NCBI RefSeq assembly: GCF_900116445.1
Contig: NZ_FPBH01000007.1
Coordinates: 62,001 to 126,000, forward strand
Origin: Paraburkholderia aspalathi
GTDB lineage: Bacteria; Pseudomonadota; Gammaproteobacteria; Burkholderiales; Burkholderiaceae
Direction: 5' to 3'
DNA length: 64,000 nt
The notes beneath the pieces were generated by a model. It saw only the letters and a list, made by a program, of their open reading frames with translations, ran no database searches and was not told where the DNA came from. Below are positions 35,484 to 44,751 of this stretch, piece by piece. How positions within the stretch are numbered: the stretch's first letter is position 1; every line of letters starts with the position of its first letter. Position numbers and translations under genes: made by a program.

Positions 35484-37331
35484 ATGAAACGTGACGAGCG
35501 TCTTTCCGGCAATAGCCAACATCGCCAAAACAGGCTGCCGGGCCTGGGAACGAGCCTGGGCACATTAACAGTCGCGATCCTGCTTCTCGGCGGATGCGGC
35601 GGAGGGGACGGCGGTTCGTCCTCCGGCACGGCTGTGAGCATGCAGCAGACTGCAGCGAATCAGCAGCTCACCGCACAGGCCGCCGCGCAGTCGCAATCGC
35701 CAACGGCCAATCAAACCTATATCGACCCGGTCGCCTATTCGGGCAATGCCACAGATGGCCTCGCGCCGGCTCAGGCGTCCGAGAAAGCTGCGGTCATGCA
35801 CTACCAGTGGACCCAAGGCAGAACGCCGATCAACTACACCACCACGACCGGCCATTTGACCGCCACCGATTCGAGCGGCAACCCCGAAGCGACGATGTCC
35901 TATGTCGCGTACACCGTGCCGAGTACGAACGGCGCGCCGCGGCCTGTCACGTTCGTCTACAACGGTGGCCCCGGGTCCTCTTCCATCTGGTTGCGGCTCG
36001 GATCGTTCGCGCCGACGCGGGTTGCCACGCCTGACCCGGTGTTCGGGAACTGGCCGAATTATCCGCTCGTCGACAATAAGGAGAGCCTGATCGACACCAC
36101 AGACATGGTCTTCATCGACCCGCCCGGAACCGGTCTGTCCGAGGCGATTCTGCCGAATACGAACCAGAAGTACTGGACGACCGACGCGGACGTCAACATC
36201 ATGCGCGACTTTATCCAGCGCTATCTGACGGTCAACAGTCGCAGCAGCTCGCCGATTTATCTGTACGGCGAGTCGTATGGCACACCGCGCACCGACATGC
36301 TCGCATTGGCGCTCGAATCGGCCGGCGTGCATCTGACCGGCATCGTCCTTCAGTCTGCAATCCTGAACTATTTCGCGGATGCGATCGAGGCCGTTGCAAT
36401 CACGAACTCGACGAGCGCGCTGGCATTGGATACGGATACGCTGGCGGGCTATTTCCCCGGTTACGCGGAAGTAGCGGCTTACTACAACCAGGTGTCGCCG
36501 GCGCCGCTCAATCAGGACCTGTACGCATACCAGGCAAGCCTGTTCGTCACGAACGAATACAACAAGTTCAGGCGGTACTCGCAGTCGTGGGTGCTCAGTC
36601 AGCTCGGTATACCGGACGCTCTGGGCACGCCGGTGTTCCCCAATGCGAAAACGCTTCAGTCGTGGGCCTTGCCATCCAGTTTGACCCTGCAGGCGCTACA
36701 AGGCTACTTCGGCGCCAACCCGTTCTCGACGAGCCTCATACCAGGCACGACGATCGGCCGGTACGACGGACGCGTGTCATTGCCGAACTCGGATCCGCGT
36801 CTGCAAAACGACGGGGACCCGTCCGACATCCTGATCTCCCAGCCGTTCACCACGGCTCTGGCGACGCAGATGCCTGACTACCTCGGCTACACAGCGCCGA
36901 ACGCAACCTATTTGCCGCTGAACGACAACATCATCAACGTGTGGGATTTCTCGCATGACGGAAAGCCCTTGCCCGATACGATCCCGGATCTGCTGGGCGC
37001 GTTGACGCTCAATCCGCAGCTCAGGGTACTCTCGGAAAACGGCTTTCACGATCTGGCCACACCGTTCTTCAATACCGAGAAGCAACTGGCACGGCTGCAG
37101 ACGGTACCCGGTCTGAATCCCGACTTGCAGGTCAACTTCTTCCAGGGCGGGCATATGATCTATCTGGATGACGTCGCCCGCCCGCTGATGAAACGGGATC
37201 TGGTGCGCTTCTACCGCGGCACGCCGCTTCCGGATGCGCTCGCCCTCTGGACGCTGCCGCCGCCGTGGCGCGACGAGAGCCCAGCCAGTCAGCCGACCGC
37301 TACTGCCACGGCGCAAGTCACGGCACCCTGA
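35484..37331 (+). CDS. Serine carboxypeptidase (S10)-like lipoprotein
   Basis: This 615-residue exported protein has an N-terminal hydrophobic stretch ending in a lipobox LLLGGC (Cys38), followed by a Gly/Ser and Gln/Ala-rich linker. The catalytic domain has the S10 oxyanion block YNGGPGSSSIWLRLG (from about residue 159), nucleophile Ser264 in YLYGESYGTPR, a probable Asp in NGFHDLATPF and His in QGGHMIYLD. S10 peptidases are common in fungi and plants and less common in bacteria. AAGGATAGAG supports ATG 35484. Lys/Glu residues near Cys38 do not predict inner-membrane retention, so an outer-membrane location is plausible. Confidence 0.85.
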   Translation: MKRDERLSGNSQHRQNRLPGLGTSLGTLTVAILLLGGCGGGDGGSSSGTAVSMQQTAANQQLTAQAAAQSQSPTANQTYIDPVAYSGNATDGLAPAQASEKAAVMHYQWTQGRTPINYTTTTGHLTATDSSGNPEATMSYVAYTVPSTNGAPRPVTFVYNGGPGSSSIWLRLGSFAPTRVATPDPVFGNWPNYPLVDNKESLIDTTDMVFIDPPGTGLSEAILPNTNQKYWTTDADVNIMRDFIQRYLTVNSRSSSPIYLYGESYGTPRTDMLALALESAGVHLTGIVLQSAILNYFADAIEAVAITNSTSALALDTDTLAGYFPGYAEVAAYYNQVSPAPLNQDLYAYQASLFVTNEYNKFRRYSQSWVLSQLGIPDALGTPVFPNAKTLQSWALPSSLTLQALQGYFGANPFSTSLIPGTTIGRYDGRVSLPNSDPRLQNDGDPSDILISQPFTTALATQMPDYLGYTAPNATYLPLNDNIINVWDFSHDGKPLPDTIPDLLGALTLNPQLRVLSENGFHDLATPFFNTEKQLARLQTVPGLNPDLQVNFFQGGHMIYLDDVARPLMKRDLVRFYRGTPLPDALALWTLPPPWRDESPASQPTATATAQVTAP

Positions 37332-37392
37332 CTGAACTGACGCGATGTGCCTCGTTCGCGATACTCTATTCACTCAATCAATGCGAGTCATC

Positions 37393-37785
37393 ATGTCCCT
37401 TATCGATATGTTGCGGCGTGTCTCCCCGTTGATCGCCCTCTGCTGCTTTGTTGGCAGCGCGCATGCGTTACCGCCGCAAGCGGTAGCGCCGGCGACGCCG
37501 CCAAACGGGGCCAGGGGGGTCGACGGTCCGTTCTTTCCTCAAAACCGTGCTGCTCCCGTCACGCCGACGACCGGCACGGCGCTGCAGCAGGAAGCCCAGC
37601 AGCGGCTTGAAGCGCGACTGGGGGCGAACACGGCTCTCAGCAATGGCGCCGCGGTCACGAAAACGCAGGCTCAGACCGCGGGGCTCGGCTATGTCGCCAA
37701 GCACTTCGATCAGATCGACACGAGCCACAAAGGAAGTGTGACCATGAGCGATGTCAGGCAGTATCTGCAGCAGCAGGGCCGGTAG
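37393..37785 (+). CDS. Exported protein with one EF-hand-like motif
   Basis: This 130-residue protein has a signal peptide (MSLIDMLRRVSPLIALCCFVGSAHA, cut before LPPQ), a Pro/Ala-rich low-complexity stretch and, near the C-terminus, FDQIDTSHKGSVTMSDV, a degenerate EF-hand loop (Asp1, Ser3, Lys5, Gly6, Thr9, Asp12). Lys at loop position 5 would weaken Ca2+ binding. The start could also be ATG 37381. It follows the S10 peptidase by 61 bases on the same strand and ends at a strong terminator, so the two may be co-transcribed. Function unknown. Confidence 0.7.
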   Translation: MSLIDMLRRVSPLIALCCFVGSAHALPPQAVAPATPPNGARGVDGPFFPQNRAAPVTPTTGTALQQEAQQRLEARLGANTALSNGAAVTKTQAQTAGLGYVAKHFDQIDTSHKGSVTMSDVRQYLQQQGR

Positions 37786-37838
37786 CAACCGACCGTTGGT
37801 CAAAGGCATGCCTTTTCTAAAAGACCGCTTTTGACAAT

Positions 37839-37872
37839 GCGCGAATGGCCGCTTCGGCCATTCGCGCGTTTC
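37839..37872 (+). terminator. Terminator after the S10/EF-hand unit
   Basis: A perfect 12-bp stem GCGCGAATGGCC (37839-37850) / GGCCATTCGCGC (37856-37867) has loop GCTTC and is followed by GTTTCGTTT. The convergent minus-strand gene ends at 37875, so it may act in both directions. Confidence 0.8.
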
Positions 37873-37874
37873 GT

Positions 37875-38270
37875 TTATCTCGCCCCGGCGTTCCCGCCAG
37901 TCGGCAAACAGTCGCCCATTGCGCCGCCGCGGTCGCTCAGTCCTCGCATCACAACTTCGGACGACTTGCCATCACGTCTCGCCAGTTCGGCGAGGTCAAG
38001 CAACGCTGCATATTTCGCCGAACAGTCCTGTTCAGGTTCAATCGCTCGGTGCACAGCAGGCGTTTCAGTGCTTGCGATGCCCTCACCGACTGCAATCGCT
38101 ATCCCCGTTGCAACGATCATCGTTGCCAACGCACCGACCTTGCATAGCGTCCGTGTGCGTATCGCGTTGAAACGTGGCCGCAGCGTCCGAGCACTTCCCT
38201 CCTCGCTCATCCACTGCGGACCGATCCGGCCGGCCTCATCGCCGGTTCTCACTCGCACGTTTTTACTCAT
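37875..38270 (-). CDS. Small single-pass membrane protein, function unknown
   Basis: This 131-residue protein has a basic N-terminus, one hydrophobic segment (about residues 43-62, KVGALATMIVATGIAIAVGE) and a soluble C-terminal part with two cysteines (EQDC..., GDC) that would lie in the periplasm and could form a disulphide. Its ATG overlaps the stop of the upstream repeat protein (ATGA), strong evidence that it is real and translationally coupled. I do not recognise a family. Confidence 0.65.
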   Translation of the reverse strand: MSKNVRVRTGDEAGRIGPQWMSEEGSARTLRPRFNAIRTRTLCKVGALATMIVATGIAIAVGEGIASTETPAVHRAIEPEQDCSAKYAALLDLAELARRDGKSSEVVMRGLSDRGGAMGDCLPTGGNAGAR

Positions 38271-39229
38271 GACCAGTGCGCCGGCACCCAGACATTCCCC
38301 ACCCAGTGCCCCGGCACCCACACGACAGGGCGCGGCGCAGGAGCCACATAGACAACACGCGGCGCGACATACACAGCCGGCGGCGGGGGCGGCGGAACGT
38401 AGACAACCGGAGGAGGCGGCACATACACAACCGGCGGCGGAACAACGACCGGAGGCGGTACGACAACAACCGGTTTCGGTGCAACCACGACCGTCGTGCT
38501 GCCCGTCGTGACGACGCCGGTAGTCGTGACCGTTCCGCTCGTCGTCACGGTGTTGCCATGCGTGCCCGTCGCGCTCGTCGACGTTGTCACGACGCCCGGT
38601 GCTACACGCGTCGCCGTGCCGGAATGATTGACGGTTCCGCCATCAGACCCGGTCACCGTGCCGGAACGTGAGCACGACGCGCCCGCGCAGTTGGTCGATG
38701 CCGAGTGGTTGACCGTGTTGCCGTTCGAGCCCGTGACCGACCCGGACGACGAATACTGGCCGGGCGCGGTTTTGGTCACATCGCCTGAGGTCGTGGCTGT
38801 TTTACCGTCGGGTCCGGTGAGGGTGCCGGTGTGGGAACACGTGCCGCCCGCACAGTTGGTGTCGCCGGCGTGCTGGACCTGGTTGCCGTAGCGCCCCGTC
38901 GCGGTGCCCGAATTCGAGAACTGGCCCGGCGCGTTGCGGGTCACCGTGCCCGTGTTGGTCGCCACGCCACCGTAGGGGCCGGCCACGCCGCCAGCATGCG
39001 AACAGCTACCGCCGCCACACGAGCCGTAACGCGCGCCGTTATAGGTGCCACGCGACGTGTAGGCGGTGCCGTGCTGCGACCAGGCGAAAACTGAAGCGCT
39101 GCTGAACGCCAGCACGGTAACGGTTGCGGTGAGCGCGAGCTTGCGCAGCGCGCCACGTACGGAAGCGGCGGGCGTCACGGAGGCAGGAGAAGCGGCGGTA
39201 GCTGCGACGACGAACGAACAGTTTTTCAC
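38267..39229 (-). CDS. Exported Gly/Ser/Thr-rich protein with three CxGxxC repeats and a WxPGHW tail
   Basis: This protein has 320 residues from GTG 39229, which follows AAGGACATACC; a second GTG 27 bases upstream lacks this. After a long signal sequence ending SSASVFA come three tandem repeats of about 54 residues, each opening with a cysteine pair (CGGGSC, CAGGTC, CAGASC) and containing an APG turn and TG-N-TV strands. A Val/Pro-rich stretch follows, then VWVPGHWVGNVWVPAHW, like WxxGxW-repeat proteins. It probably forms an extended beta-structure at the cell surface or in the periplasm. No function is known to me. Confidence 0.78.
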   Translation of the reverse strand: MKNCSFVVAATAASPASVTPAASVRGALRKLALTATVTVLAFSSASVFAWSQHGTAYTSRGTYNGARYGSCGGGSCSHAGGVAGPYGGVATNTGTVTRNAPGQFSNSGTATGRYGNQVQHAGDTNCAGGTCSHTGTLTGPDGKTATTSGDVTKTAPGQYSSSGSVTGSNGNTVNHSASTNCAGASCSRSGTVTGSDGGTVNHSGTATRVAPGVVTTSTSATGTHGNTVTTSGTVTTTGVVTTGSTTVVVAPKPVVVVPPPVVVPPPVVYVPPPPVVYVPPPPPPAVYVAPRVVYVAPAPRPVVWVPGHWVGNVWVPAHWS

Positions 39230-39583
39230 GGTATGTCCTTCTTGATTTCGGGCCACTTCTGCGCACTGCTGCGTGGCGACAAACGGACTATAGAAGGACG
39301 CCTGGATTTAATCAGCAGCGAAGATATGTCACCCTGTTTCACCACGACAGAGGCCCGCTGGGCAAGGCTTTCCGGGCGATTCGGAGGCGCCGCGACATAA
39401 GCTGACATAAATTGTTTCAGGGGCAGACTCCGCCCGTCCCGCGCGTGGGACCAAGCGCTTCAGCAGGCCAGTTTCGACAGCGCCGCGACACTTTTCCGAA
39501 ATACACATGTCGTAGGGTTCGATGAACACAACGGCGAAAGCCGCTTGCGCAATCCCCCGCTTACTCTTCCTCAAGAGGCGCTC
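39230..39583. other. 354-bp divergent intergenic region
   Basis: It lies between the divergent repeat-protein and metallophosphoesterase genes. No gene, RNA or clear palindrome was recognised. It must hold both promoters. Confidence 0.4.
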
Positions 39584-41050
39584 ATGTCGGCAAAACGCGA
39601 GTCGAAATCCCAGGCCAAGGCAAAAGAAAGCACGGCGAAAGCAGAAGGCAAACGAAAGTCGCCCAGCAAGGCTGCTGCATCCGGCAGAAAGGCTACTGCG
39701 CTCGCCAGCAGTTCGAACCAGCCCGCGGCGAGCGTCGGCGCGACGGCGCTCCGTCCGCGGATGCTGGACAAGCCCGTGTTCGCACAGCCTCAGCCGACCG
39801 CGGACCCGACGGTGTTTCGTGTGCCTCATCCATCGGACGATGCGGCCTATAAGGAAATCGACAAGCTCAATGCAGAGCACAAACTGTTTCCGTTGCCGTT
39901 TCCCGCACCACGAGGCGGCGTGGAGCCTCAGCTCACGCTGGCCGAGGTCATGGGCGGCAACGCAACCGCCATCGACAGGATCACAGCCGCCGGACAATTG
40001 GTGTTTCATGCGCTGGGAGATTGCGGCAATACGAAAGGCCCGGCGACGCAGAACGAAGTGGCCGACAAATTGACCGCCGATTTCAACGAAGCCAACGCCA
40101 GTGAGGTGCCGCAGTTCGCCTTGTTGCTCGGCGACGTCGTCTATAGCTTCGGCGAGAGCCAGTACTATTACGATCAGTTTTACGAACCGTATCGGGACTA
40201 CCCGGCGCCGATCCTCGCCTGCGCCGGCAATCATGACGGAATGGTCTCGCCGGAAGCGCACGCCGCGAGTCTCACTGCGTTCCTGCGAAATTTTTGTGCG
40301 GAGACGTTCGCCGTTACGCCCGAAGCCGGTGGCTTGTCGCGCACCGCGCAAATCCAGCCCGGCGTCTTCTTCACGCTCGAGGCGCCGTTCGTGCGCGTGC
40401 TGGTGATTTACAGCAACACGCTCGAAGATCCCGGTGTGATTTCAGACCCGAAGATCGGGAGTACTCAGCTCGATTTTCTCGACGCCGCGCTCAAGCGCGT
40501 CAAGGCCGAGCAGTTCACTGGCGCCCTGCTGATCGCGGATCACCATCCGCCGTACAGCGCGGGCGGACACGGATCGAGCGTCGATATGCTGGCGCAGATC
40601 GACAAGGTGTGCGAAGCCAACGGTGTGTGGCCGCATGCATTTCTGTCCGGCCATGCACACAATTATCAACGCTTCACGCGCACGCGAAATGCGGACGGCA
40701 CGCAGATTCCCTACCTCGTGTGCGGTAATGGCGGACACGGTTTAGTCAAGCTCGCTGCACAAGGTGCGCCCGCCATCCGTGCGCCGCAAATCATGCAGGC
40801 GGCTTCAGCCACTACCGATCAGGTCGTGCTGGAAAACTATGACGACACCAACTACGGCTATCTGCGCGTGGTCGTGACCGCGACGCAGTTGCGTATCGAG
40901 TATCACTCGGCGTCCGACGGCCTCAACACGAAAGCGCCGAACGACTACGTGACGATCAACCTCGCCGAGCGCAAAGTGGCTCATTTCGTCGCATCCGATT
41001 TGGGGCGTCCGATGGCTGCCCGGGCCGTGCGAGCTTTGCTGCGCCGCTAG
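39584..41050 (+). CDS. Calcineurin-like metallophosphoesterase
   Basis: This 488-residue protein has a Lys/Ala/Ser-rich disordered N-terminus (about residues 1-65) and then a dinuclear phosphoesterase domain: ALGDCGN, LLLGDVVYSFGE, CAGNHDGM, IADHHPPYS and SGHAHNYQR, i.e. all five metal/His blocks. There is no signal peptide, so it is likely cytoplasmic, although related enzymes are often exported. The order of motifs resembles purple-acid-phosphatase-like proteins. AAGAGGCGCTC precedes ATG 39584. Substrate unknown; divergent from the repeat-protein operon. Confidence 0.83.
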   Translation: MSAKRESKSQAKAKESTAKAEGKRKSPSKAAASGRKATALASSSNQPAASVGATALRPRMLDKPVFAQPQPTADPTVFRVPHPSDDAAYKEIDKLNAEHKLFPLPFPAPRGGVEPQLTLAEVMGGNATAIDRITAAGQLVFHALGDCGNTKGPATQNEVADKLTADFNEANASEVPQFALLLGDVVYSFGESQYYYDQFYEPYRDYPAPILACAGNHDGMVSPEAHAASLTAFLRNFCAETFAVTPEAGGLSRTAQIQPGVFFTLEAPFVRVLVIYSNTLEDPGVISDPKIGSTQLDFLDAALKRVKAEQFTGALLIADHHPPYSAGGHGSSVDMLAQIDKVCEANGVWPHAFLSGHAHNYQRFTRTRNADGTQIPYLVCGNGGHGLVKLAAQGAPAIRAPQIMQAASATTDQVVLENYDDTNYGYLRVVVTATQLRIEYHSASDGLNTKAPNDYVTINLAERKVAHFVASDLGRPMAARAVRALLRR

Positions 41051-41233
41051 CGGCGAAGAACGAGGGACGTGTTTCAGGGACCGCGCTCGTGGCCGCAACA
41101 CGTATTCCGCCGCGATGCCGGATAAAAAGCATCACGACTACGTTTTTCCGCAAACGCGCGTTTGCACAAAATCACCTGTTTTTACCGGGGCAAAACCATG
41201 TAATCTCTCGGTTTTCTTCCGGCATCAAAACAG

Positions 41234-43564
41234 ATGAGTCGAGCGTTGGCGAGCGAACAATTTCTAAAAACGGCGGCGCACACGCGGCGCCGGCCCATCG
41301 TTCTTCGTTTTCACTGCACCGTGGCGTTGCTGGCGTGTGGGGTCGCCGCCGTCGCACGCCCCGCTTTCGCAGCCGAATCCGCGTGCAGCGCCGAAGCCGG
41401 GCCAGCCGGCCGCCCCTCCGTCGGCCTCGTGCTGTCGGGCGGCGGCGCGCGCGGCTATGCCCACCTCGGCGTACTGAAGGTGCTCGAGGAAAACCGCATC
41501 CCGGTCGATTGCATCGCCGCCACCAGCATGGGCTCCGTGGTCGGCGGCCTGTATGCGAGCGGTATGACGGCGCAGGACATGCAAAACCGCCTCGCGGGCA
41601 TCAATCTCGCGGACATCGCGTTCGACGTCACCGACCGTGCCGACCTGCCGCAGTCGCGCCGTGAAGACGAGCGGCTGTATGTGAACAGCCTTTCGCTTGG
41701 CTTCGGCACCAATGGCTTCCGCTTGCCGGTGGGGCTCGTGCAGGGCAATCGTTTGCAGGCGCTGCTGCAGGACTGGACGTCCGCCGTGCCGGGCAACGTT
41801 TCGTTCGACCGGCTGCCGATCCCCTATCGCGCGATCGCAACCGATCTGCGCACCGGCCAGAAGGTGGTGCTCGATCGCGGTTCGCTGCCGCAAGCGATTC
41901 GCGCCAGCATGGCGTTGCCCGGCCTGTTCGCTCCGGCCGATATCGACGGGCGCACGCTGGTGGACGGCGGCATCGTCAGCAATCTGCCGATCGAAACGGC
42001 GCGCGACATGGGTGCGAAAGTCGTGATCGCGGTCGATATCGGCTCGCCGCTGCGACCGCTGGATGCGCTGGCTTCGCCCGCCGACGTGATGCAGCAGATG
42101 ATCGGCATTCTGATTCACCAGAACGTTGCGCGGCAACGTGAACAGCTGCAGGCCGGTGACGTCCTGATCGAACCGGCGCTCGGCTCGCTGAGCTTCACCG
42201 ATTTTGCCAACGCCAGCCAGGCCATCGCCGCCGGTGCTGCTGCCACGCGCGCGGCCATGCCGCAGCTTCAGCATCTGGCGCTTTCGCCCGCCGACTACGC
42301 CGCGTGGCGCGCCCGGCACGGTGTGCCCGCGGCGCATCCGGTACGGATCACGCAGATCGAGATCGCCTCGCAGGGCTACGTACCTGAGGCACGTATTCGC
42401 GCCGCACTGCATGTCAAAACCGGCGATGTCTACGATCCGGTCGCGCTCAACAAGGACTTGCTGGCGCTCACCACCGCGGGTGACTTCGACAGCGTGAGCC
42501 AGCAACTCGTCGACGACGGCGACGCGCACACGCTCATTGTTTCCGCGCAGCAGAAGCTGTGGGGACCGAATTTCCTGCTGTTCGGGCTGGGTTTGTCGAG
42601 CAGCTCGACAGATGAAGGCGGCTTCCGGCTGCATCTCGGTTATCGCCGCCCGTGGCTCACGTCGTCAGGGCTCGAAGGGCGAGTGGACGGGACCGTTGGC
42701 AGCGATCTGATCGACCTGCATGCGGAGCTGCGGCAACCACTGTCGAGTTCTTTTGGCTATTACGTGGCGCCTTATCTCGAGTTTCAGCGCCGCTATGCCA
42801 ATCTCTACGACGATTCCGGCAACGTCAAGATCACGCAATACAGCTTGCAAACCGAGCGCGCCGGGGTCGACTTCGGCGTACCGCTCGCCCGTCTCGGCGA
42901 CTTCCGTATCGGCGTGGCATACGCTCATGGCTACGCGTCGCCGCAATACAACTTGCCGCTCGAGGACGCGTTCAACTCGCCGTTGCTGTTCCCCGATATC
43001 TACGGACGGCAGCTTAGCGCGCGCGCACGTCTCGTGATCGATCAGCTCGACGATCCGCTGTTTGCCCGCAAAGGTTATTTCGGCGAACTACGCGTGGAAC
43101 GTTCGTTGTTCGCGGGCAGCGACAGCTTCACTGAGGTATACGGAAAAAGCCTTGTTGCAGCGAGTTATGGACGGCACAGCATCAACGCAAGCATCGAAGC
43201 GGGTAACGACTTCGGCGGCACCAATCTGACGAATCCGTTCGGCTTCACACTGGGTGGATTCCAGCATCTGTCGGCCTATGCTGCCGACCAACTGTCCGGC
43301 AACTCGATGGTGTACGGCCAGATCACCTATATGAATCAGCTCGCCACGTTCAATGCGTCGCCGATTCGCGGTCTGTTTGCGGGGCTGAGCCTTGAAGCCG
43401 GCAACGTCTGGAACCGCGATTCGCAGTTCGGCAGCGGGCCGCTGAAGCGCAGCGTGACGGTCTTCACCGCGATGACCAGTTCATTCGGACCGATCTATCT
43501 GGGCGTAGCGTTCGCACCGGGCGGCCGTCATAACTTTTACTTCCAGTTGGGGCATACCTATTGA
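41234..43564 (+). CDS. Patatin-like phospholipase with POTRA and beta-barrel (PlpD-type, type Vd secretion)
   Basis: This 776-residue protein has a signal peptide ending RPAFA, then a patatin domain: SGGGARGYAHLG (residues 68-79), nucleophile Ser98 in ATSMGS (the usual first Gly is Ala) and the dyad Asp in LVDGGIVSNLP. A POTRA-like segment follows (RITQIEIASQGYVPEARIRAAL, near residue 375) and a 16-stranded-barrel-like C-terminal domain related to BamA/Omp85. This is the layout of Pseudomonas PlpD, in which the barrel exports the lipase. Weak ribosome site; single-gene unit. Confidence 0.85.
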   Translation: MSRALASEQFLKTAAHTRRRPIVLRFHCTVALLACGVAAVARPAFAAESACSAEAGPAGRPSVGLVLSGGGARGYAHLGVLKVLEENRIPVDCIAATSMGSVVGGLYASGMTAQDMQNRLAGINLADIAFDVTDRADLPQSRREDERLYVNSLSLGFGTNGFRLPVGLVQGNRLQALLQDWTSAVPGNVSFDRLPIPYRAIATDLRTGQKVVLDRGSLPQAIRASMALPGLFAPADIDGRTLVDGGIVSNLPIETARDMGAKVVIAVDIGSPLRPLDALASPADVMQQMIGILIHQNVARQREQLQAGDVLIEPALGSLSFTDFANASQAIAAGAAATRAAMPQLQHLALSPADYAAWRARHGVPAAHPVRITQIEIASQGYVPEARIRAALHVKTGDVYDPVALNKDLLALTTAGDFDSVSQQLVDDGDAHTLIVSAQQKLWGPNFLLFGLGLSSSSTDEGGFRLHLGYRRPWLTSSGLEGRVDGTVGSDLIDLHAELRQPLSSSFGYYVAPYLEFQRRYANLYDDSGNVKITQYSLQTERAGVDFGVPLARLGDFRIGVAYAHGYASPQYNLPLEDAFNSPLLFPDIYGRQLSARARLVIDQLDDPLFARKGYFGELRVERSLFAGSDSFTEVYGKSLVAASYGRHSINASIEAGNDFGGTNLTNPFGFTLGGFQHLSAYAADQLSGNSMVYGQITYMNQLATFNASPIRGLFAGLSLEAGNVWNRDSQFGSGPLKRSVTVFTAMTSSFGPIYLGVAFAPGGRHNFYFQLGHTY

Positions 43565-43593
43565 CGCTGCGCGGGTACGGTGTGTTTTGTGTT

Positions 43594-44724
43594 TCACGCC
43601 ACCGTGCCCAGCGGCCAGCTCATTTCGAAGCGTGCTCCGCCTAGCGTCAACGGATCGGTCACGGCGATCCGGCCATGGTGGGCGCGCAGCACCTGTTGCG
43701 TAATCGCGAGACCCAACCCGTAGCCGCCAGTCTGACGATCGAGCCGCACGAAGGCATTGAAAATGCGTTCGCGTTGGTCGGGCGGCACGCCTGCGCCATC
43801 GTCTTCCACGTAGATTTCCACGTTGCCATGCTTGACGCTCAATCCGACCATGATCCGCGAATGGGCGTATTTGCTGGCGTTGCGTAGCAAGTTTCGCATT
43901 GCGTAGGACATGAGACGCTTGTCCATCACCACGCGTAGCGATGCGTCGACGTCTGCTTGCGGGACGAGTTGCTTGTCCGCGTACAGCAGCGTGGCGTCGG
44001 TGATCTGGCTGTCGAACCATGCCGTTAGCAAGGTGGATTCGAGGTTCGATTGCAGGGAGCTGTATTCGAGGCGCGCGTAGGTCAGGCTCATGTCGATGAG
44101 CTCGTCGAGCTCGGTGACGTCCTGGTCGATGCTCGCTAATGCGCTGTTGTACTCAGCCGCGGATGCGGGTTCGCGGAGGTTTTCTAGCGCGAAGCGCACG
44201 CGGGCCAAAGGTGTGCGCAATTCATGGGAGATGCCGTTGGTGAGTTCGCGCTGCGCGGCGATCAGGCGTTCCATGCGTTCGGCCAGGGCGTTTAACGTGC
44301 GGGCCAGTGGTCCGATTATGACGCTGTGCGATTCGCGGGCGCGGGTGTTGAAGCGGCCGCCTGTGAAGTCGATTGCGCGTTCGCGGACCATTACCAGGTC
44401 TAGCCAGACTGGGCGCATCCAGCGGTAGGCGGTTACTGCTGGTAGCAGTAGGGTTGCCAATGTGATTGGGATTGATGCTTTTGGTGTTGTTAGTGTTTGC
44501 CAGATTGATGGTGAGGTTTTTAGTGTCAGGGCTAAGGTTGCTATTGATGCTGCTAGCACCAGTACTGTCAGTGTCAGTAGGCGTGTGTAGACGCGCAGGT
44601 ATAGCCTCGACCAGCTCGGGATTCTGTCTGCTCGGGTGTCCGTCCATGAGCGGCGGAAACGGTGCCAGCGCCATTTTCCATAGCGGTAGGGGGTTAGTTT
44701 TTTTTGCTCCGCTGGGGGTGGCAT
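43594..44724 (-). CDS. Sensor histidine kinase, RstB-like
   Basis: This 376-residue inner-membrane kinase has two hydrophobic segments (about 48-69 and 84-103) with only ~14 residues between them, so almost no periplasmic sensor. A HAMP-like region leads to His167 in NGISHELRTPLARVRF. The HATPase part has NLLRNASKYA, EDDGAGVPP and GGYGLGLAITQQ. The coding strand of the first ~200 codons is extremely A/C-rich at third positions (30 of 33 codons at residues 57-89, 24 of them A), unlike the C/G-rich 3' half. The ATG lies only 28 bases from a dispersed repeat. Its presumed response regulator is at 46009, on the same strand beyond a hydrolase gene. Confidence 0.85.
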   Translation of the reverse strand: MPPPAEQKKLTPYRYGKWRWHRFRRSWTDTRADRIPSWSRLYLRVYTRLLTLTVLVLAASIATLALTLKTSPSIWQTLTTPKASIPITLATLLLPAVTAYRWMRPVWLDLVMVRERAIDFTGGRFNTRARESHSVIIGPLARTLNALAERMERLIAAQRELTNGISHELRTPLARVRFALENLREPASAAEYNSALASIDQDVTELDELIDMSLTYARLEYSSLQSNLESTLLTAWFDSQITDATLLYADKQLVPQADVDASLRVVMDKRLMSYAMRNLLRNASKYAHSRIMVGLSVKHGNVEIYVEDDGAGVPPDQRERIFNAFVRLDRQTGGYGLGLAITQQVLRAHHGRIAVTDPLTLGGARFEMSWPLGTVA

Positions 44725-44751
44725 TTTTTTTCTCTTCGCGTTCTTTAATGC

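Noticed and set aside
39329..40351. Long open frame on the minus strand opposite the metallophosphoesterase gene
   Set aside because: It is an antisense shadow of a gene with five clear metal-binding motifs; its own translation is Arg-rich and resembles no family.
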